DNA of 64,000 nt from Paenibacillus luteus (GTDB taxonomy: Bacteria; Bacillota; Bacilli; Paenibacillales; Paenibacillaceae), in assembly GCF_006542765.1 (NCBI RefSeq), contig NZ_SKCD01000066.1:248001-312000 (forward strand). Reading direction: 5' to 3'. Positions 24,328 to 32,846 of the stretch are shown piece after piece (the stretch's first letter is position 1; every line of letters begins with the position of its first letter). The translations under genes and the position numbers were made by a program. Under the pieces are notes generated by a model. It was given only the letters and a program-made list of their open reading frames with translations, made no database searches and was not told where the DNA came from.

Positions 24328-26366
24328 GAATAAATATGCTTCTTGGCAAGCTCTCTAACGAGCACAGGGCAAGCTTAGATCATTCGCCCATATGGCTTCG
24401 GGCTAGGGAGAGGGGAATGCGATGGGAAGAAGCGGCGATAAAGGACGAGGAGATTCAAGCAGCTTCCCGTTTGCTGCCCCCTTATGCAGCTGAGGTATTG
24501 AGAATGCTGCTGCGCAGCTTTGCGGCTGTTCCTGTTGAGAGCGATAGGCTGCTCAAAGAAATACGCAAGCATTCGGAGTTATCCGGTGCGGAAAGCCAGC
24601 TTGGTCTAGCGGAGCTTGAGGGAGCTGGCGTGTTGTTTTCAGTTCGGAAGGTATGGGGGGAACGTTTGTATTTTATGCCGTTGGACAGTTTTGGTGGCTG
24701 GCAAAGAGCTTTATTCCCATGCAAGGTAGAGCCGATCACTACACAGGAGAGAGAATATTTGATGAATGGTGCTATGAGGGGTTATTGCAAACCATTCGGG
24801 AGACAATTACTTGCAGCCTTTTCGATCTTAGGTCGCTGCGGGCTTGCCCTTACTACAAGCGGTACGCTTTCCAAAAAAACGATTGCCAAGCTCATGCAAG
24901 CCGTTGATATAGACGAGGGCGCGCTTGCGTCGTTTGGTTTGAAATGGCCTTTCCCAGACAAATATCCGCTGACGGTTGCCTTTATATTGGAAGCAGGTTT
25001 TGCTTTTGGTTTGCTTGAGCAGGATGAGGGTACATTGAGATGGAATGAGGAAATGCTCAGCAGATGGCTAATGCTTGAAGAGCGCGATCGGGAGCGCCAG
25101 CTTATGGCTTGGGTACTCGCGTTATTTTTGCCGGCTAGCGGCGGAAGTGCACATCTGGCAGCGGCGATGGCTGGGCTGCAAGCGGGAACATGGTACTCAA
25201 GGAAGAAAATACAGGCAGCGCTAGAGGTTAATATAGTATCTGAATATACAGAGTCCGAACAGCGATTGGATTGTTTTAATCGGCGCTGGTTTGAATTATG
25301 GCATAGCTTAGGCTGGTTGGAAATTGTTGATCGCGAAGGCAATGGTGACCGGGAGTGGTTTGTCAGATGGAAGGCGGAAGCACCGCTTCATGACCTTATT
25401 TCTACAAGTATGGTCAGATACGAACCTCCGTTTGTCACGGTATCTCCTAATGGTGAATTAATGGTCGAACCGGAGTGTCCATTCTGGGTAAGGTGGGAGC
25501 TTGCGCTGCTTGCAGAATTAAAGTCAGATGAGCAGGTGGCGGTATATCGGCTGGAAGCTGCATCGGTTGCCCAAGCAATAGAGCTAGGGAGAACTTCCTC
25601 GGACATCAAAGCGTTTCTTGTTTTCGTTTCGGGCGGAGAGCCGCTCCCGACTGCCGCCGAGTATTTGCTGGATGTGTGGACGGCCCGGGCATGCCGTACG
25701 GCATTTGCGGAGGTTACGCTGCTCCGCTGCGACAATGAGGAGATGGCTGCGCTGGTGGAGCAAATCCCGTCCATGAAAGCTTATCTAATTCAGAAGCTGG
25801 GGAAAATGGATTACATTGTTGAGCGAACTCAAATCGCTGAGATCCGGCAAGCCTTGAAGAAAGCAGGCTATGAGCCCCGCAAAGCTGTACAATTAGAGGT
25901 TGGAGCGATAAGCACCGCTTATCCTCAGTTTTCTCTAGCAGAGTGGGAAAATCAATTACGAGGCACCATTCATACAGAAGAATGGAGACGATCAACGCCA
26001 GCGTTCATCTATGAAGCTTTTCCCCTCCAGCATTTCGAGCTTAATGGGCCTTGTCTGAAAGGGGAAGTGCCAGCACTCGCTGAAAGAGACAGAGTTCCGG
26101 CGATGTGGATCAAGCAATTTCGAGCGTATCATCATTCGACAAGAAGAGAGCTTATTGAGCAAGCCCTGCAATGGCAAACGCCAGTACAGCTGCGAATCGA
26201 GCGGGAGCTGCGCTCCTTTGTCCCTGAGAAGCTGGAGCAGCAGGATGACGGGTGGGCCGTCATCGGGCTGCTGCGTGACCAGCCAGGGAGTTCTCTGATT
26301 CGTCTTACGCCGGATATGTGGGAGGAAATGCGTTTGGTTATTCCTGGGCAAGACGCTACAATATAA
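24324..26366 (+). CDS. Large partner protein of the XPB helicase (helicase-associated domain)
   Basis: A 680-residue protein with no membrane segment and no nuclease or ATPase motif. The C-terminal half (VTVSPNGELMVEPECPFWVRW; VYRLEAASVAQAIELG; LPTAAEYLLDVW; VERTQIAEIRQALKKAGYEP) is the helicase-associated domain also found in Rv0862c, the neighbour of mycobacterial XPB. The N-terminal half looks like winged-helix or coiled-coil repeats. Start GTG 24324 overlaps the helicase stop (GTGA), with GGAGGAGG ten bases ahead. Coupled expression suggests a stable two-protein complex; its function is not established. Confidence 0.72.
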   Translation: MRINMLLGKLSNEHRASLDHSPIWLRARERGMRWEEAAIKDEEIQAASRLLPPYAAEVLRMLLRSFAAVPVESDRLLKEIRKHSELSGAESQLGLAELEGAGVLFSVRKVWGERLYFMPLDSFGGWQRALFPCKVEPITTQEREYLMNGAMRGYCKPFGRQLLAAFSILGRCGLALTTSGTLSKKTIAKLMQAVDIDEGALASFGLKWPFPDKYPLTVAFILEAGFAFGLLEQDEGTLRWNEEMLSRWLMLEERDRERQLMAWVLALFLPASGGSAHLAAAMAGLQAGTWYSRKKIQAALEVNIVSEYTESEQRLDCFNRRWFELWHSLGWLEIVDREGNGDREWFVRWKAEAPLHDLISTSMVRYEPPFVTVSPNGELMVEPECPFWVRWELALLAELKSDEQVAVYRLEAASVAQAIELGRTSSDIKAFLVFVSGGEPLPTAAEYLLDVWTARACRTAFAEVTLLRCDNEEMAALVEQIPSMKAYLIQKLGKMDYIVERTQIAEIRQALKKAGYEPRKAVQLEVGAISTAYPQFSLAEWENQLRGTIHTEEWRRSTPAFIYEAFPLQHFELNGPCLKGEVPALAERDRVPAMWIKQFRAYHHSTRRELIEQALQWQTPVQLRIERELRSFVPEKLEQQDDGWAVIGLLRDQPGSSLIRLTPDMWEEMRLVIPGQDATI

Positions 26367-26437
26367 TCTCTATCAATTAACTAAGCGATTATGATATGAT
26401 AGTGTAGTATTTATGTAAATTGAAATGAGGTGGATGA

Positions 26438-26932
26438 ATGCCAACTGCTGAAGGTTTAACGACTGTTCAGTTGGAGCAACCGCAAGGCGGCGTTTCTTCT
26501 CTCGATATGGCGTCTCTGCTGCTTTGTGCTTATGAACTAGGGGATTGGATCAATCAATCGGCGGAAGTCGCCGAATATTTATATTGGAAGTCGGCTGTGA
26601 ATGAGGACGAGGTAGTGAAGCAAACGGCTAAGCGGTTCGCGAAAGCGAAAGAGCTGTTTGTCGAGTGCGAGCGCTTCGGACGTTTTCATCCCGATTATAA
26701 CGAAGCGAAAGACAAGGTGAAAAAAATCGAACGCGAGCTAAGCGAAATTGAAAGCGTTAGGCGCTTTAAATTAGCCGAGCAGGTTGTCGATGAAATGCTT
26801 TATGATGTATCCCGCACTATAGCTGAATCCGTTTCTGATAATATTAAAGTGCCTGGAAATGAGAAGGCTGGGGGCGGCGGCAGCTGCGGAAGCGGCGGAT
26901 CATGCAGCTGCGGAAGCGGTGGCTGCGGCTAG
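26438..26932 (+). CDS. ricF: RicF (YlbF-family) protein with Cys-rich tail
   Basis: A 164-residue helical protein of the YlbF/YmcA family. In B. subtilis RicA, RicF and RicT form an iron-sulfur complex that promotes RNase Y-dependent mRNA maturation and Spo0F phosphorylation. The helical core (SLDMASLLLCAYELGDWI; FVECERFGRFHPDYNEAKDK) is intact. The last 20 residues are almost only Gly, Ser and Cys with five Cys, a plausible iron-sulfur ligand set. ATG 26438 is preceded by GAGGTGG. ylbG follows after a hairpin tandem array, the order seen in B. subtilis. Confidence 0.85.
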   Translation: MPTAEGLTTVQLEQPQGGVSSLDMASLLLCAYELGDWINQSAEVAEYLYWKSAVNEDEVVKQTAKRFAKAKELFVECERFGRFHPDYNEAKDKVKKIERELSEIESVRRFKLAEQVVDEMLYDVSRTIAESVSDNIKVPGNEKAGGGGSCGSGGSCSCGSGGCG

Positions 26933-26949
26933 GTGCTGTTCATGAAGCG

Positions 26950-27140
26950 CGGAAGCTATGCTTGCGAAGAGGTTTGCTACGCAAACCTTAGCGAGTGCTT
27001 ACGAAGTAGGTTTGCTACGCAAACCTTAGCGGATGCTTACGAAGTAGGTTTGCTACGCAAACCTTAGCGGATGCTTACGAAGTAGGTTTGCTACGCAAAC
27101 CTTAGCGGATGCTTACGAAGTAGGTTTGCTACGCAAACCT
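26950..27140. repeat. 38-bp tandem array of five perfect hairpins between ricF and ylbG
   Basis: The palindrome AGGTTTGC-TAC-GCAAACCT occurs at 26970, 27008, 27046, 27084 and 27122, a constant 38-bp step. The 19-bp spacers are identical in three units and differ at two bases in the first; a degenerate extra spacer precedes it (26957-26969). The last hairpin ends a few bases before the ylbG ribosome-binding site. It is untranslated: the unit is not a multiple of three and no frame is conserved. It lacks the non-repeated spacers of a CRISPR array. Confidence 0.95.
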
Positions 27141-27155
27141 TTAAGGAGGAATAGG

Positions 27156-27419
27156 ATGCTGCCGGAACGAACGGGTTATATAGTATGGGTTAGCGATTTG
27201 AAAGCGGCTAGATCGCTGGAGCGTTTCGGAACGGTTCATTATATGTCGCGCAAGATGCATTACGTTGTGATGTACATGAACGCAGAGCGATCGGAAGAGG
27301 CTGTGCGGCAGATGGGGAAGCTTTCATATGTTCGCAAGATCGAACGGTCTTACCGTAACGAAATCAAGACGGAATACAGCAAGGATAGTGAAGACAAAAC
27401 GAGGTTTTATAGCTTGTAG
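27156..27419 (+). CDS. ylbG: YlbG family protein (DUF2129)
   Basis: An 87-residue cytoplasmic protein with the family pattern GYIVWVSDLKAARSLERFG followed by VHYMSRKMHYVVMYM and KLSYVRKIERSYRNEI. Its function is unknown; it is conserved beside ylbF in Bacilli. ATG 27156 follows AAGGAGG by six bases. The start lies directly after the hairpin array, so those hairpins are in its mRNA if it is co-transcribed with ricF, or next to its promoter if not. A terminator follows about 100 bases downstream. Confidence 0.9.
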   Translation: MLPERTGYIVWVSDLKAARSLERFGTVHYMSRKMHYVVMYMNAERSEEAVRQMGKLSYVRKIERSYRNEIKTEYSKDSEDKTRFYSL

Positions 27420-27521
27420 TTCTGACGTAATGCTCTGTTTTGACAGCTAAGCGCGCGATGACTTCGTTCAAGCGGATGGTCAGTTGTTTTAATGGAAAAT
27501 AATATAAACATGTTTGTAACG

Positions 27522-27564
27522 GGCGCTTCTCAGCGACAAAAAATGCTGAGAAGCGTCTTTTTTA
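27522..27564 (+). terminator. ylbG terminator
   Basis: A 13-bp stem GGCGCTTCTCAGC / GCTGAGAAGCGTC with a 10-base A-rich loop, then TTTTTT. Confidence 0.88.
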
Positions 27565-27613
27565 TACATAATCATCCAATAACTTACAAATATGGTCTGA
27601 CTTTAATTTATTG

Positions 27614-27641
27614 TTGTAATCTCGGACAATCGTGGTAAAAT
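27614..27641 (+). promoter_or_regulatory. Candidate sigma-A promoter for the 27697 gene
   Basis: TTGTAA (27614-27619), 16-bp spacer, TAAAAT (27636-27641). Confidence 0.5.
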
Positions 27642-27696
27642 GGAATTAAATTCATAGTAAAAAAGACCCGGTTCCTTGGGAGGAGTTGGTTGCGCA

Positions 27697-28134
27697 ATGA
27701 AAGATAAAATGACGAGAAGATGGAGCACATACGAGTCGTTTTATATCGATCTAGGTGATAAGAAAGTAGCGGACATCGTCATTACGAACCATGCGAAAGT
27801 ACGCTGGCTCGACCGGATTGAAAGTGAAAAAACCGGCTTCGAAGACATTGCCGAATTTTTGTGGGAATGCTTGAAGCAAGGGCGTATTGAGCCATATTAC
27901 CGCAACGAGCAGGATGTATACTTAATCGATGATGACCTCGTGTTTGTAGCTGAATTTGCGGACTCTTTAACAGAAACGGACATTACCGGAGTTCCTCTCC
28001 AGAAGATGATTATCGTAACCTTCCTCGGCCGCATGTCAGAGACGATTGAGCTAAGGGACCTAAAGTCCTATTATTCATGGCTTAGGCACTCCCGTCGCAT
28101 GACCCTTGTTAAGAGCAGCAGAAAAAGAAAATAA
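27697..28134 (+). CDS. Conserved-looking protein of unknown function
   Basis: A 145-residue soluble protein. The middle reads VITNHAKVRWLDRIESEKTG followed by FEDIAEFLWECLKQGRIEPYY, then an acidic YLIDDDLVFVAEFADS and a beta-strand MIIVTFLGRM; the C-terminus is basic (SRKRK). The pattern His-x3-Arg-x3-Arg at the first motif recurs in small phage and mobile-element proteins I have seen, but I cannot name a family. ATG 27697 lies 11 bases after GGGAGGAG. It is monocistronic between ylbG and a LysR operon. Confidence 0.68.
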   Translation: MKDKMTRRWSTYESFYIDLGDKKVADIVITNHAKVRWLDRIESEKTGFEDIAEFLWECLKQGRIEPYYRNEQDVYLIDDDLVFVAEFADSLTETDITGVPLQKMIIVTFLGRMSETIELRDLKSYYSWLRHSRRMTLVKSSRKRK

Positions 28135-28262
28135 GAAATAATAACATAAAATAATGATACAGAGCGTGCATCTAAAAAAGATTGCATGCTTTTTGCTTTG
28201 GTTATAAGACTCTGTACAAGCTTTGTAGTATAATATTCAGCAGAAGAAAGGATGATTGGAAT

Positions 28263-29174
28263 ATGGCGCTTAATTTTCACCAATTACATATTTTTTGCAC
28301 GGTTGCGGAACGAGGCAGTTTTTCGGCTGCTGCGCAATCTTTACATATGACTCAGCCTGCCGTGACTATGCAAGTACAGTCACTGGAAGATTATTTCGGA
28401 ACAAAGCTGCTGCAGCGCTCTACAAAACGGATTGAATTGACGGAAGCAGGCAGGGCGCTTATGCCCTATGCTCAGCGAAGCATTGATTTAATTCGGGATA
28501 CGGACCAGGCGATGTCTGCATTTACGAAGCAGCTCAAGGGAAGGCTTCAACTAGGCTCAAGCTTAACGATAGGCGAATATATATTGCCGCGTCTGCTGGG
28601 CCCGTTCGGACAGGAATATCCGCATATTTCAATTAGCATGAAGGTGATGAATACGTCGCAAATCATGGAAGATATACTTAATCATCAGCTTAATTTTGGA
28701 TTGATTGAAGCTCCAGTTAATCACCCTGATATGCATATGGAGGCCGTTATGAGTGACGAGCTTCGGCTAATCGTGTCCAAATCACATCCGCTTGCTGACT
28801 GCGCATCCGTTACATTGGAAGAGGTTATGGAATATCCCTTCGTGCTGCGTGAACAAGGCTCGGGAACTCGGCTTGTGATGGAAGAGCAGTTGCGGAAAAA
28901 AAATATTGATCCTGCAACGATGAAAATTGTGATGGAGCTGGGCAGCACAGGAGCAGTTAAGTCAGCAGTTGAAGCTGGTTTAGGCATTTCCTTTATTTCC
29001 TCGTCCTCTGTTAAGCATGAGGTGGCCCTTGATTTAATTCGAATGATCAAAGTGTCGGATTCCAAATTTCAACGGCAATTTTATTCGATCTATCTAAAAT
29101 CAGCCATTTTGCCCATATCAGCCGTTACTTTTTTATCTTTTCTGAGAGAGAGGGATCTGCAGCAATGGCTTTAA
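28263..29174 (+). CDS. LysR-family transcriptional regulator
   Basis: A 303-residue regulator: N-terminal winged helix (HQLHIFCTVAERGSFSAAAQS; MTQPAVTMQVQSLE) and a LysR substrate-binding domain (about 90-300). It is closest in feel to the CysL/YeiE group, which control sulfur or reductive metabolism, but the effector is unknown. ATG 28263 follows GAAAGGATGATTGG. Its stop overlaps the start of the PHP gene by 10 bases and that gene overlaps the next by 11, so all three are one translationally coupled unit. Confidence 0.9.
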   Translation: MALNFHQLHIFCTVAERGSFSAAAQSLHMTQPAVTMQVQSLEDYFGTKLLQRSTKRIELTEAGRALMPYAQRSIDLIRDTDQAMSAFTKQLKGRLQLGSSLTIGEYILPRLLGPFGQEYPHISISMKVMNTSQIMEDILNHQLNFGLIEAPVNHPDMHMEAVMSDELRLIVSKSHPLADCASVTLEEVMEYPFVLREQGSGTRLVMEEQLRKKNIDPATMKIVMELGSTGAVKSAVEAGLGISFISSSSVKHEVALDLIRMIKVSDSKFQRQFYSIYLKSAILPISAVTFLSFLRERDLQQWL

Positions 29175-30052
29175 TACAGGGACTTGCTGACTTACATACG
29201 CACACTACGGCTTCGGATGGTATGCAATCCCCTGCTGAAAACGTCCGGTTGGCAAAAGCGGCTGAACTTGCGGCTCTAGCCATTACGGATCATGATACGG
29301 TTGCTGGCGTGGCAGAAGCCATCCGTGAAGGGGATCGACTCGGCGTAACGATCGTGCCTGGAGTGGAAGTGAGCACGGTGGCAGACGGGACGGATATTCA
29401 TATTCTCGGTTATTATACCAACAATGACGATGATAAATGGCTGGCGCGTTTAGCTAGTCTTCGCGGGATAAGGGACAGACGCAACGAAATGATTGTTGAG
29501 AAGCTAAACGAACTGGGGCTGTCCATAACGATGGATGAGGTTTTAGCTGCCGCCCATCATGAGAGTGCTAAGCAGACGCAACAGTCCTCTGCGAACAGTA
29601 TCGGAAGACCGCATATTGCTGCGGTTTTACTGCGGAAGGGTTTTGTCGCCAGCATGAAGGAGGCTTTTGACCGTTATCTGGCTTCAGGTGCTTCAGCGTA
29701 CGTCAATCCGCCAAGAATCACTCCCTTTGAAGCTGTGGATTGGATTAGAGAAGCGGGCGGGACAAGCGTAATCGCCCATCCCGGGTTGTATGCCAATGAT
29801 AAAGTAGTGCAAGAGATTATAAACTACGGTGTACAAGGAATTGAAGTGTTTCATTCTGATCATGGCCCGGAAGAAGAAATCCGTTATGCACAGTTTGCAG
29901 AGAGTAAAAACTTAATTGTCACGGGCGGTTCGGATTTTCATGGCTCGCGTCAAGGTATTGTATTTCATGGTGCCATTGGCAGCCGGACAGTCGATATAGA
30001 AGTGTTAAAACAGCTGGAGCCTTCATGGAGGAGAGAGCGGTATGACGCCTAG
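29165..30052 (+). CDS. PHP-domain phosphoesterase
   Basis: A 295-residue metal-dependent phosphoesterase of the TrpH/YciV (RNase AM) group. Metal ligands: DLHTHTTASDG (motif 1), ITDHDTVAG (motif 2), PGVEVST, a central HILGYYT, VIAHPGLY and the final GGSDFHG. Relatives dephosphorylate 3'-phosphoadenosine 5'-phosphate or trim RNA 5' ends; the present substrate is not certain. The start ATG 29165 is inside the end of the LysR gene. Coupling to a LysR regulator and a B12-type regulator is unusual for this family. Confidence 0.88.
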   Translation: MALIQGLADLHTHTTASDGMQSPAENVRLAKAAELAALAITDHDTVAGVAEAIREGDRLGVTIVPGVEVSTVADGTDIHILGYYTNNDDDKWLARLASLRGIRDRRNEMIVEKLNELGLSITMDEVLAAAHHESAKQTQQSSANSIGRPHIAAVLLRKGFVASMKEAFDRYLASGASAYVNPPRITPFEAVDWIREAGGTSVIAHPGLYANDKVVQEIINYGVQGIEVFHSDHGPEEEIRYAQFAESKNLIVTGGSDFHGSRQGIVFHGAIGSRTVDIEVLKQLEPSWRRERYDA

Positions 30053-31007
30053 GCTGTATACGATTAAAGAAGTTTCATTGCGGTCAGGCGTATCTACGCA
30101 GCTTATCCGTAAGTGGGAAGAGCGTTATGAGGCTGTGATGCCGCAAAGGATGCAGAATGGGTATCGTGGCTACACGAAGCAGGATATGGAAACGCTGGTT
30201 TGGCTAAAAGGGCAGGTGGACGAAGGCGTTCCAATTGGAATGGCTGTGCTGGAATGGAAAAATGAACAGGAGGCTGCTGCAAAGGAGCTGGAACGGGAAG
30301 AAATAGAGTTGGCATCCGAAGACGCTATTGTGAAGCTGCAACAATTTTATATGCCTACGGCTATGGACTGGAACCAACCGATCGAGCAACTGCTGCAATT
30401 TTTTATTCAGCTCGATCTTAGCAACGCACAGCGTTTTTATGAGCAGCTGCTTGCTATTCATAACCTTGAGCATTTGCTGTTAAATATTTTAGAGCCAACA
30501 CTGGTCGAGCTTGGAGAACGCTGGGAGCGAGGCGAGATCTCGGAATACCAGGAGCATTTTGGAAGTCATTTTATTCGGGACAAGATGCTTGCCATCCGCA
30601 GCTTATTTCGTCCTAACGATGAAAGTCCCTTGCTCGTAACGGCATGCGGACCGGGCGAACGTCATGAGCTCGGGATTCTTTTTTTTGGATTTTTCGCTCA
30701 GCAGGAGGGCTTTCGGGTCATTTACCTCGGAAGCTCTCCCGCAGAGAAAGGGATTTTTGATTGCTTAGCGGATGTGCAGCCGACTGCGTTTACCTTCAGC
30801 TTCTCTATTGAGGAGAGGCTTGAGTCCGCAGTTCCTTTTTTACTAGAGCTGGATCGTCGAATTACGGAAAATCATTTTCGGACGAAGGTTTTTATTGGCG
30901 GAAGAGCCATTCATGAGGATGCTCTGCTTCAAGGGACAGAGCAGGTGTATCTCATTGCCGGTGACGGAAAAAGCTGTATTGAGAAAATGAAAGTAATTCT
31001 GCATTAG
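30042..31007 (+). CDS. MerR-type regulator with B12-binding domain, CarH-like photoreceptor candidate
   Basis: A 321-residue protein: N-terminal MerR winged helix (YTIKEVSLRSGVSTQLIRKW), a four-helix B12-binding cap (about 95-185) and a C-terminal Rossmann B12 domain (about 195-320). Trp161-x9-Glu171-His172 is exactly the Wx9EH motif that marks light-sensing CarH/CarA proteins, and Glu206-x-His208-x2-Gly211 supplies the lower Co ligand. The spacing nearly equals that of Thermus CarH (131/142/177). The prediction is an adenosylcobalamin-bound tetramer that represses in the dark and falls apart in light. Targets are not visible here. Confidence 0.85.
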   Translation: MTPRLYTIKEVSLRSGVSTQLIRKWEERYEAVMPQRMQNGYRGYTKQDMETLVWLKGQVDEGVPIGMAVLEWKNEQEAAAKELEREEIELASEDAIVKLQQFYMPTAMDWNQPIEQLLQFFIQLDLSNAQRFYEQLLAIHNLEHLLLNILEPTLVELGERWERGEISEYQEHFGSHFIRDKMLAIRSLFRPNDESPLLVTACGPGERHELGILFFGFFAQQEGFRVIYLGSSPAEKGIFDCLADVQPTAFTFSFSIEERLESAVPFLLELDRRITENHFRTKVFIGGRAIHEDALLQGTEQVYLIAGDGKSCIEKMKVILH

Positions 31008-31017
31008 ACCAATCCAA

Positions 31018-31065
31018 TGAAAAAAGGCAGAACAGGGGAGTTGCTCCTGCTCTGCCTTTTTTGCG
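31018..31065. terminator. Bidirectional terminator, CarH-like operon and rqcH
   Basis: AAAAAGGCAGA and TCTGCCTTTTT pair, with inner complementarity CAGG/CCTG and both A- and T-tracts. Confidence 0.82.
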
Positions 31066-31076
31066 TATGGATGTTT

Positions 31077-32846
31077 TTATTTCGTCTCGCATGAAAGTGA
31101 TTTGATTCGCTGCTCGTCAGGCGTAATGAATAACGTTTTTTGGTTATCGTAGATGACAAAGCCAGGCTTTGCGCCGCTTGGCTTGCGAACATGGCGAATA
31201 TAGGTGTAATCAACAGGAATCGAGCTGGAGTCACGAGCTTGGCTATAATGCGCAGACAGCATGGCTGCCTCTTCCAACGTTGCGTTGCCATACTCACCGC
31301 CCCTGATGACAACATGGGAGCCTGGAATATCTTTGGTGTGAAGCCAGGTATCCGAGGAGGAAGCCAGCCGGTTCGTTAAATATTCATTTTGCGTATTGTT
31401 TTTGCCGACATACATGGCTACGCCTTCTGAGGAGGTATAGCACAGCAGCGTTGGCTTGAGCGTTTTTTTCTTTTTTTGGCCCCGTTTTCCGCGCTCTTTC
31501 ATATACCCTTGTTCGACGAGCTCGTCGCGTATTTCGCCAATATCCCCAAGCGAAGCGTTATCAACTTGCTGCAGAAGCGATTCAAAATAGAGGATCTCGG
31601 TACGGGCGATGTCCATTTGCTCAGCCACAATAGACAAGCTGTTCTTATGCTTCGTGTATCGACGGAAATAGCGCTGTGCGTTATCCGACGGTGTAAGCTG
31701 AGGGTCCAGATCGATTTTGACGACGGCTTGTTCTTCATCATAGAAATTAACGAGCTCAATGGAGGTGTCGCCCCGTTTGATTTGATGCATGTAGGCGGTC
31801 AGCAGCTCCCCAAGCACACGGTATTTCTCGGCGTCCCTAGCCTCCACGAGCGTATCTTCCAGCTTTTTGATTTTTGTAATGTTTTTTGCTTTTTCATTTT
31901 GGACGAACCGGATGAGATCCGCCGCACGCTGCTTCACCGTATCCCGTTCGGCTTTATTGCCATAGAAGGCTTCGAGACAAGCGCTAATATCCGGGAAAAT
32001 CACAGCTTCTCCTTCGATATGCGTTAGCTCCGTGCTGGAAAAAAAAGATTTTCCAGTTTCGGTGTTGGTTTTTATGGTTGGCGTGTAGCGGTTATTTCTG
32101 ACCTGCTCGCTGAATTGCGAGAAGGCACTCCATAATGCCTCAAGGGTTGGCTGTGCAGCTTCTTCTGTGGCTTTCACTGAATCTGCGCCGCCTTGTGCAC
32201 GGTAAACGAGCTCTCTGGCAAGCAGTGGGCTGAATCCGCTGAACCGGTCAACAAGCCGCTTATGTAGTGGGGCTGTCTCATCAGTGTCGTTAAGTGCCTC
32301 ATTGAGTTGCTGCTCGCTCGTTATGGCAAGTGGATCAAGCTTGCCTTGCTCAGGCGGCGATGTGTAGCTGCTGCCGGGCATAACGATCCGGTGACTGCTG
32401 ATTGCAGGCGTGACATGGTGTATGCCGTCATGAATCATTCCCGTAGAGGGGTCCATCAAAATAATATTGCTATGCCGTCCCATAATCTCGACAATGATTG
32501 TTTTATTGGACAAATCGCCTAGCTCGTCCCGGTGCTTGACTTCAATGTGAATGATCCGCTCATTTCCCACTTGGCGGATGGATTCGATCTGTCCGCCTTC
32601 GCAGTGCTTCCTAAGAAGCATGCAGAACATAGGCGCTTCCATCGGATTGACGTAGGTGCCTGTCGTCCAGTGGACGCGGGGGTAGGTTGGGTTGGCAGAC
32701 AAGAGCAGCTTGCCATGCGCGCCTCCTCCGCGAATGGAGAAAACAAGCTCGTGATCGGTCGGTTGGTGAATTTTATGTATACGCGCGCCAACGCAGCGCT
32801 GCAGGTCATGCGTGATCGCATGGGTGACGATGCCGTCTAATGCCAT
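31077..32846 (-). CDS. rqcH: Ribosome quality control protein RqcH (NEMF/Rqc2 family)
   Basis: A 589-residue cytoplasmic factor that binds 50S subunits with trapped peptidyl-tRNA and adds C-terminal alanine tails. It has an NFACT-N domain (EIMGRHSNIILMDPSTG), a long coiled-coil middle and an NFACT-R domain (HTKDIPGSHVVIRGG). Older annotations call it fibronectin-binding protein. The start is ATG 32846, with CGAGGAA eight bases ahead; a longer frame to 32903 has none. It is the first gene of the yloA-like block and diverges from the P-type ATPase, as yloA and yloB are adjacent in B. subtilis. Confidence 0.93.
   Translation of the reverse strand: MALDGIVTHAITHDLQRCVGARIHKIHQPTDHELVFSIRGGGAHGKLLLSANPTYPRVHWTTGTYVNPMEAPMFCMLLRKHCEGGQIESIRQVGNERIIHIEVKHRDELGDLSNKTIIVEIMGRHSNIILMDPSTGMIHDGIHHVTPAISSHRIVMPGSSYTSPPEQGKLDPLAITSEQQLNEALNDTDETAPLHKRLVDRFSGFSPLLARELVYRAQGGADSVKATEEAAQPTLEALWSAFSQFSEQVRNNRYTPTIKTNTETGKSFFSSTELTHIEGEAVIFPDISACLEAFYGNKAERDTVKQRAADLIRFVQNEKAKNITKIKKLEDTLVEARDAEKYRVLGELLTAYMHQIKRGDTSIELVNFYDEEQAVVKIDLDPQLTPSDNAQRYFRRYTKHKNSLSIVAEQMDIARTEILYFESLLQQVDNASLGDIGEIRDELVEQGYMKERGKRGQKKKKTLKPTLLCYTSSEGVAMYVGKNNTQNEYLTNRLASSSDTWLHTKDIPGSHVVIRGGEYGNATLEEAAMLSAHYSQARDSSSIPVDYTYIRHVRKPSGAKPGFVIYDNQKTLFITPDEQRIKSLSCETK

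Noticed and set aside
24782..25342. 186-codon open frame on the minus strand
   Set aside because: It lies wholly within the XPB partner gene, has no ribosome-binding site and shows low-complexity Ser-rich antisense composition.
26950..27140. CRISPR array
   Set aside because: The intervening sequences are identical and only 19 bp, so there are no spacers, and no cas gene is nearby.
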